A stretch of DNA of 55,271 nucleotides from contig JAEYCB010000015.1 of assembly GCA_023404345.1 (NCBI GenBank), positions 1 through 55,271 on the forward strand. The letters run 5' to 3'. Under the pieces are notes generated by a model. It searched no databases, was not told the DNA's origin, and worked only from the letters and a program-made list of their open reading frames with translations. Each line of letters begins with the position of its first letter. The first letter of the stretch is position 1. Below are positions 51,830 through 55,271 of the stretch, piece after piece. A program made the position numbers and the translations under genes. Source of the DNA: Bacillota bacterium. Its GTDB lineage: Bacteria > Bacillota > Clostridia > Christensenellales > Aristaeellaceae.

Positions 51830-53344
51830 ATGCTCAACGGCGTGATGCTGCAATATTTTGAATGGGAACTCCCCAACGACTGCGGACTATGGCGGCAGGT
51901 GGAACGGGATGCGCTGCGGCTCAGGCGCATGGGTTTCACGGCTCTTTGGCTGCCGCCTGCCTACAAGGGCAACGCAGGCGTGAACGACGTGGGTTATGGC
52001 GTATATGACACTTACGACCTGGGCGAATTTGACCAGAAGGGGACGGTGCGCACCAAATACGGCACGCGGGCCGAGTATCTTACGGCAATCCGTATGCTGC
52101 ATCTGGCAGACCTGCAGGTCCTTCCCGACATTGTGTTCAACCACCGCATGGGCGCGGATGAATCCGAACGGGTGACCGTGCACTGCGACAACCCCGACGA
52201 CCGCACCCAGACCGATACGCCTGAAATTCCTGCCGTTGTTTTTACGCGCTTCACCTTTCCCGGGCGCGCGGGTAAATACAGCGATTTCATCTGGACGCAT
52301 GAATGCTTCAGCGGCGTAGATTGGAACGAGGCTACGCATCTCCCGGGCATATACCGCATAAGCGGGAAAAACTGGCAGCAGGATGTGGACGGGGAGCATG
52401 GCAACTATGACTATCTCATGGGCGCAGATGTGGATACCGACTGCCCCGCTGTGCGCGAGGAACTGAGCCGCTGGGGCCATTGGTATATTGACGTTACCGA
52501 GCTTGACGGATTCCGGCTGGACGCCGTCAAACATATCAGCGCCTCATTCTATAAGGACTGGCTGGCGGATATGCGCGCCTATACGGACCGTGAACTATTC
52601 GCCGTAGGTGAATACTGGCATCAGGACGTGAATGTGCTGCTAAGCTATCTTCAGAAGGTGGATTTCAGCATGAGCCTGTTCGATGTACCGCTTCATCAGC
52701 ATTTTCATGAGATTTCCCGCGGAAACGGACAGTTTGACATGAGCCGGCTGTTTGAAGGGACGCTGGTGGGCGCCCGTCCCGACCTGGCGGTGACTTTTGT
52801 GGACAACCATGATACCCAGCCCGGTCAGTCGCTGGAAAGCTGGGTAGATGGCTGGTTCAAGGCCGCCGCCTATGGCCTGATTCTGCTGAGGGCTTACGGC
52901 TATCCCTGCGTGTTCTATGGCGATCTGTACGGCATTCCCAGCCGTCACATCGGCGCAGTAAGTGAGCTGGGGCTGCTTTTAAAGGTGCGGCGCTACAACG
53001 CTTTCGGGGAGGAACGTGACTATTTCGATCACCCCAATATCATCGGTTTCACGCGCGAAGGCCTGCGCAAATGTCCCGGAAGCGGGCTGGCTTTCCTCTG
53101 CTCAGACGGTCCGGGCGGACAAAAGCGCATGTATGTGGGCACGTTCTATGCTGGAACTATCTTCCGCTGCGTGCTGGGCGGACAGCGGAGCGTGGTGATC
53201 GACAGCGAGGGCTGCGGCGTATTTTCCGTGGGTGGAGGCGGCGCAAGCCTGTATGTACCCCGTCTGCGTCTGGGCGATTTCATCAACCGCAAGCTGGCCG
53301 AGCTGCGCAGCCGCCTGCGCGAGCTGCTGTGCAAACGCGGATAG
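51830..53344 (+). CDS. Cytoplasmic alpha-amylase, GH13_5-like, 504 aa
   Basis: It hydrolyses alpha-1,4-glucans. The start MLNGVMLQYFEWELPNDCGLW follows GAGGAGGTGG; there is no signal peptide, so it acts inside the cell on imported maltodextrin or glycogen. The four GH13 regions are VLPDIVFNHRMG, DGFRLDAVKHIS (nucleophile Asp), LFAVGEYWHQDV (acid/base Glu) and VTFVDNHDTQPG (transition-state Asp). The opening Q-Y-F-E-W and overall length match the AmyA type of E. coli and Bacillus intracellular amylases. It ends with a Greek-key domain and an Arg-rich tail. A ROK kinase follows, which could phosphorylate released glucose. Confidence 0.94.
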   Translation: MLNGVMLQYFEWELPNDCGLWRQVERDALRLRRMGFTALWLPPAYKGNAGVNDVGYGVYDTYDLGEFDQKGTVRTKYGTRAEYLTAIRMLHLADLQVLPDIVFNHRMGADESERVTVHCDNPDDRTQTDTPEIPAVVFTRFTFPGRAGKYSDFIWTHECFSGVDWNEATHLPGIYRISGKNWQQDVDGEHGNYDYLMGADVDTDCPAVREELSRWGHWYIDVTELDGFRLDAVKHISASFYKDWLADMRAYTDRELFAVGEYWHQDVNVLLSYLQKVDFSMSLFDVPLHQHFHEISRGNGQFDMSRLFEGTLVGARPDLAVTFVDNHDTQPGQSLESWVDGWFKAAAYGLILLRAYGYPCVFYGDLYGIPSRHIGAVSELGLLLKVRRYNAFGEERDYFDHPNIIGFTREGLRKCPGSGLAFLCSDGPGGQKRMYVGTFYAGTIFRCVLGGQRSVVIDSEGCGVFSVGGGGASLYVPRLRLGDFINRKLAELRSRLRELLCKRG

Positions 53345-53345
53345 C

Positions 53346-53373
53346 TTGCTTTTCCGTGCGCCTGTGTTATACT
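53346..53373 (+). promoter_or_regulatory. Possible promoter of the ROK kinase gene
   Basis: TTGCTT (53346-53351), 16-bp spacer, TATACT (53368-53373), right after the amylase stop. Confidence 0.6.
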
Positions 53374-53410
53374 CATTGACAGAAGGACCCATTGGGAAAG
53401 GAGCGGCTTT

Positions 53411-54358
53411 ATGGACTGCTGGGTGGGGTTTGACATTGGCGGCACCAAATGCGCCGTATGTACGGGCATAGAAGAAGCGGGTGCCCCCCGCGTGCTCAAA
53501 CGGCACGAGATTGCCACGCCCTCTACGCAGGCGGAGGCCATGGAGCGCATGTGCGCCATGGCGCTGGATATGACGGAGGGTTGCCGCGTGCTGGGTGCTG
53601 GCGTAAGCACCGGCGGTCCACTGGACCGTGAACGCGGTGTGCTGCTTAATCCGCCCAACCTGCCCGGCTGGAGCGGTACATCCTGGACGGAACGAATCAC
53701 CCGCGCTCTGGATGCACCCGCCTTTATGGAAAACGACGCCAATGCCTGTGCACTGGCTGAATGGCGTTGGGGTGCAGGCCAGGGGTGCCGGAGCATGGCC
53801 TTTCTCACCTTTGGCACAGGCCTTGGCGCGGGGCTGATTCTGGATGGACGGCTGTACCGTGGTGCCTGCGGCATGGCAGGCGAGCTGGGACACTGGCGGC
53901 TGAGCGATTACGGTCCCACGGGCTATGGCAAAGAGGGTTCGTTTGAAGGGTTCTGTTCGGGCGGAGGCATATGCCAGCTGGCCGAAACACTGGTCCTGCG
54001 CGAGCGGCAAAAAGGCGCGCCTGTTTCCATAGGGACAGTCCCGCTTACAGCTCGCTCTGTGGCGGAGGCCGCCGGGCGGGGTGACCCCTTGGCTCTGGAA
54101 GTGCTGGACCATGTGGCTCACCAGCTGGGGCGCGGGTTGGCCCTGTTGGTGGATTTGCTGAATCCGGAACGCATCGTGATCGGCTCCGTTTACGCACGCT
54201 GCGAGGAACTCCTGCGGGATGGTATGCTCCATGTGTTAGCGCAGGAGGCGCTTCCCGCATCTCTGGCTGCCTGTCGCATCCTTCCCGCTGCTCTGGGCGA
54301 GCATATCGGCGACTGCGCCGCGCTCGCCATCGCCATGGCCGGCGCAAGCCAGGCCTGA
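53411..54358 (+). CDS. ROK-family sugar kinase lacking the usual zinc cysteines, 315 aa
   Basis: AAAGGAG precedes the ATG. The ATP motif is GFDIGGTKCAVCTG; VSTGGPLDRERGVLLNPPNLPGW and ENDANACALAEWRWG (catalytic Asp) follow; FGTGLGAGLILDGRLYRGACGMAGELGHWRL carries the conserved GEx2GH. In most ROK proteins this is followed by CxCGxxGCxE; here the stretch is DYGPTGYGKEGSFEGFCSGGG, retaining E but not the three cysteines, so the structural zinc site seems to be missing. There is no N-terminal DNA-binding domain, so it is a kinase, not a repressor. Glucose or an amino sugar is the likely substrate. Confidence 0.88.
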   Translation: MDCWVGFDIGGTKCAVCTGIEEAGAPRVLKRHEIATPSTQAEAMERMCAMALDMTEGCRVLGAGVSTGGPLDRERGVLLNPPNLPGWSGTSWTERITRALDAPAFMENDANACALAEWRWGAGQGCRSMAFLTFGTGLGAGLILDGRLYRGACGMAGELGHWRLSDYGPTGYGKEGSFEGFCSGGGICQLAETLVLRERQKGAPVSIGTVPLTARSVAEAAGRGDPLALEVLDHVAHQLGRGLALLVDLLNPERIVIGSVYARCEELLRDGMLHVLAQEALPASLAACRILPAALGEHIGDCAALAIAMAGASQA

Positions 54359-54395
54359 GTGCCGCTATTGCAAAAAACGAAGGAGGAAATCAACC

Positions 54396-55061
54396 ATGGC
54401 TCACATCCGTTACGCCGGCCCTGAGGCTGTGCTGGACAGTCTAGTGCAACGCTACCCCATTTTGCTTCCTCAAAAAGAGGATATCCGTGCTCTTTATGAG
54501 CTGATACGGCAGTCATTTGCCTCCGGCGGAAAGCTGCTGGTATGCGGAAATGGCGGCAGTGCTGCCGATGCGCTGCACATCGTGGGCGAACTGATGAAGA
54601 GCTTCACCCTTCCCCGCCCCATTGACCCGGAGGCTGCCCGTATTCTTGGCGAATGTTTCGGCCAGGAGGGAGAGCAGCTCGCCGCCTCGTTGGAGGGCAC
54701 GCTGCCTGCCGTGGCGCTGGTGGAAAATGCCGCGCTGTCCACGGCGCTTCAAAATGACGTGAGCGGCGGCATATCCTTTGCCCAGCAGGTATATGGACTT
54801 GGCCGTCCGGGAGATGTGCTGCTTTGTATCTCCACTTCCGGCAACGCCGCAAACGCCGTGGCGGCGGCCATGGTCGCACGCGCGCGCGGCATGCGCGTGG
54901 CGCTGCTTTCCGGCGGTACGGGTGGAAAGCTGCGTCCCCTGTGCGATGTAAGCGTAGTGGTGGGCGTTTCGGAAACCTTTATGGTGCAGGAATTGCACCT
55001 GCCCGTTTACCATGCCCTGTGCCTGATGCTGGAATACGCATTTTTTCCTCCCGCACAATGA
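54396..55061 (+). CDS. SIS-domain phosphosugar isomerase, GmhA-like, 221 aa
   Basis: The start MAHIRYAGPEAVLDSL follows GAAGGAGG. It has the SIS fold with LVCGNGGSAADALHIVGELMKSF (His and Glu as in GmhA's metal site), LLCISTSGNAANAVAAAMVARARGM and VQELHLPVYHALCLMLE (Gln and His of the second half of the site). These four ligands match sedoheptulose-7-phosphate isomerase. An insert of about 40 residues with Pro/Glu (RPIDPEAARILGECFGQEGEQLAASLEGT) after the first motif is seen in the DiaA/GmhA branch of Firmicutes. It may make heptose for a surface glycan; no other heptose gene is nearby. It lies 37 nt after the ROK gene. Confidence 0.88.
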   Translation: MAHIRYAGPEAVLDSLVQRYPILLPQKEDIRALYELIRQSFASGGKLLVCGNGGSAADALHIVGELMKSFTLPRPIDPEAARILGECFGQEGEQLAASLEGTLPAVALVENAALSTALQNDVSGGISFAQQVYGLGRPGDVLLCISTSGNAANAVAAAMVARARGMRVALLSGGTGGKLRPLCDVSVVVGVSETFMVQELHLPVYHALCLMLEYAFFPPAQ

Positions 55062-55077
55062 TATTCATTGTTCCAGC

Positions 55078-55112
55078 GGCTGTTTAAACCTCTTTGAAAG
55101 TTTTCAACAGCC
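55078..55112 (+). terminator. Weak hairpin after the GmhA-like gene
   Basis: GGCTGTT and AACAGCC arms with a 21-nt loop, then TTAAAA. The U-run is poor. Confidence 0.45.
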
Positions 55113-55124
55113 TTAAAAGCAAGC

Positions 55125-55167
55125 GGCGGCGGACCGAAGATGGCCCGCCGCCTGTCAAGAAGACAGG
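55125..55167. repeat. Two adjoining hairpins at the end of the IS3-type element
   Basis: GGCGGCGG/CCGCCGCC (55125-55152) adjoins CCTGTC-AAGAA-GACAGG (55151-55167), just beyond the transposase stop. The second resembles the terminal inverted repeat region of IS3-family elements, so one insertion sequence end probably lies here. Confidence 0.5.
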
Positions 55168-55181
55168 TAAAAAAAGAAAAA

Positions 55182-55271
55182 TTACGCCACGAGGGTCTGG
55201 TTCCTGTAAGCAAGGGGAGCCAGACCCTTAAACTTAGCTTGAAGCCGCCTTGTATTGTAAAAGTCTATGTA
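55182..55271 (-). mobile_element. 3' end of an IS3-family transposase (OrfB), cut by the window edge
   Basis: Read on the minus strand from the right edge, the frame encodes 29 residues, YIDFYNTRRLQAKFKGLAPL followed by AYRNQTLVA, then TAA at 55184-55182. The pattern YIxFYNxxRxQAKxKGLxPxxYR is the conserved end of the integrase core of IS150/IS3 OrfB transposases. The rest of the element lies to the right of the window. A DDE active site cannot be checked. Confidence 0.88.

Noticed and set aside
51548..51853. 101-codon minus-strand frame and the N-terminal extension of the amylase frame from 51611
   Set aside because: They span two promoters; the amylase start at 51830 has a clear GGAGG and the family-typical N-terminus.

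Overview
The window reads as a chromosomal segment of a GC-rich, low-oxygen Firmicute of the class Clostridia (inference; a Christensenellales- or Oscillospiraceae-like gut lineage would fit). Supporting signs are an hrcA-grpE-dnaK-dnaJ operon behind a perfect CIRCE operator, a T-box leader, strong AGGAGG ribosome binding sites, RpiR, CdaR, WYL and LytTR regulators, many sigma-A promoters with 17-bp spacing, and an F-type ATP synthase whose c subunit carries a sodium-type site.

Layout. 1-1500: two small secreted proteins on the minus strand; the second (SH3-type) appears frameshifted by one base in an A-run. 1517-3255: a tryptophan T-box, a 22-codon leader ORF and a solitary trpB. 3367-8432: a zinc alcohol dehydrogenase, then on the minus strand a MATE exporter and a purC-capE-GNAT operon. 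8540-11693: an RpiR regulator with palindromic operators, an AraC-GNAT fusion and an MFS exporter. 11846-16248: a three-gene ABC importer (binding protein, ATPase, fused double permease). 16265-25642: rpsU on its own promoter, then the heat-shock and translation-maintenance operon hrcA-grpE-dnaK-dnaJ-prmA-rsmE-mtaB-hinT plus a secreted protein, all on the minus strand. 25703-31257: a WYL regulator with a zinc-ribbon tail, a LytTR/DUF3021 pair, a methyltransferase and a two-gene ABC system. 31552-38671: the complete atpIBEFHAGDC operon. 38684-41904: upp, a CdaR/PucR-type regulator and a lipoprotein S41 protease.

41906-44729: the most interesting stretch. A 200-nt leader folds on paper into a closed multi-helix domain followed by an intrinsic terminator. 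It precedes a small TM1266-type protein and an NMT1/THI5-type ABC importer, so it looks like a riboswitch-controlled transport operon. It does not carry the TPP motifs expected for thiamine-precursor importers. 44730-44944 is a dense cassette of palindromes held between two near-identical hairpins and is likely a dispersed intergenic repeat.

44998-55271: an envelope and sugar region. It holds an 867-residue SH3/peptidoglycan-binding protein, a three-gene module (phosphodiester glycosidase, divergent Lgt homologue, CapA-like), a secreted DUF6273-like protein, a cytoplasmic alpha-amylase, a ROK kinase lacking the usual zinc cysteines, a GmhA-like isomerase, and the 3' end of an IS3-family transposase running off the right edge. 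I saw no tRNA, rRNA or CRISPR array. Gene starts were chosen from visible ribosome binding sites and are often downstream of the longest possible start.
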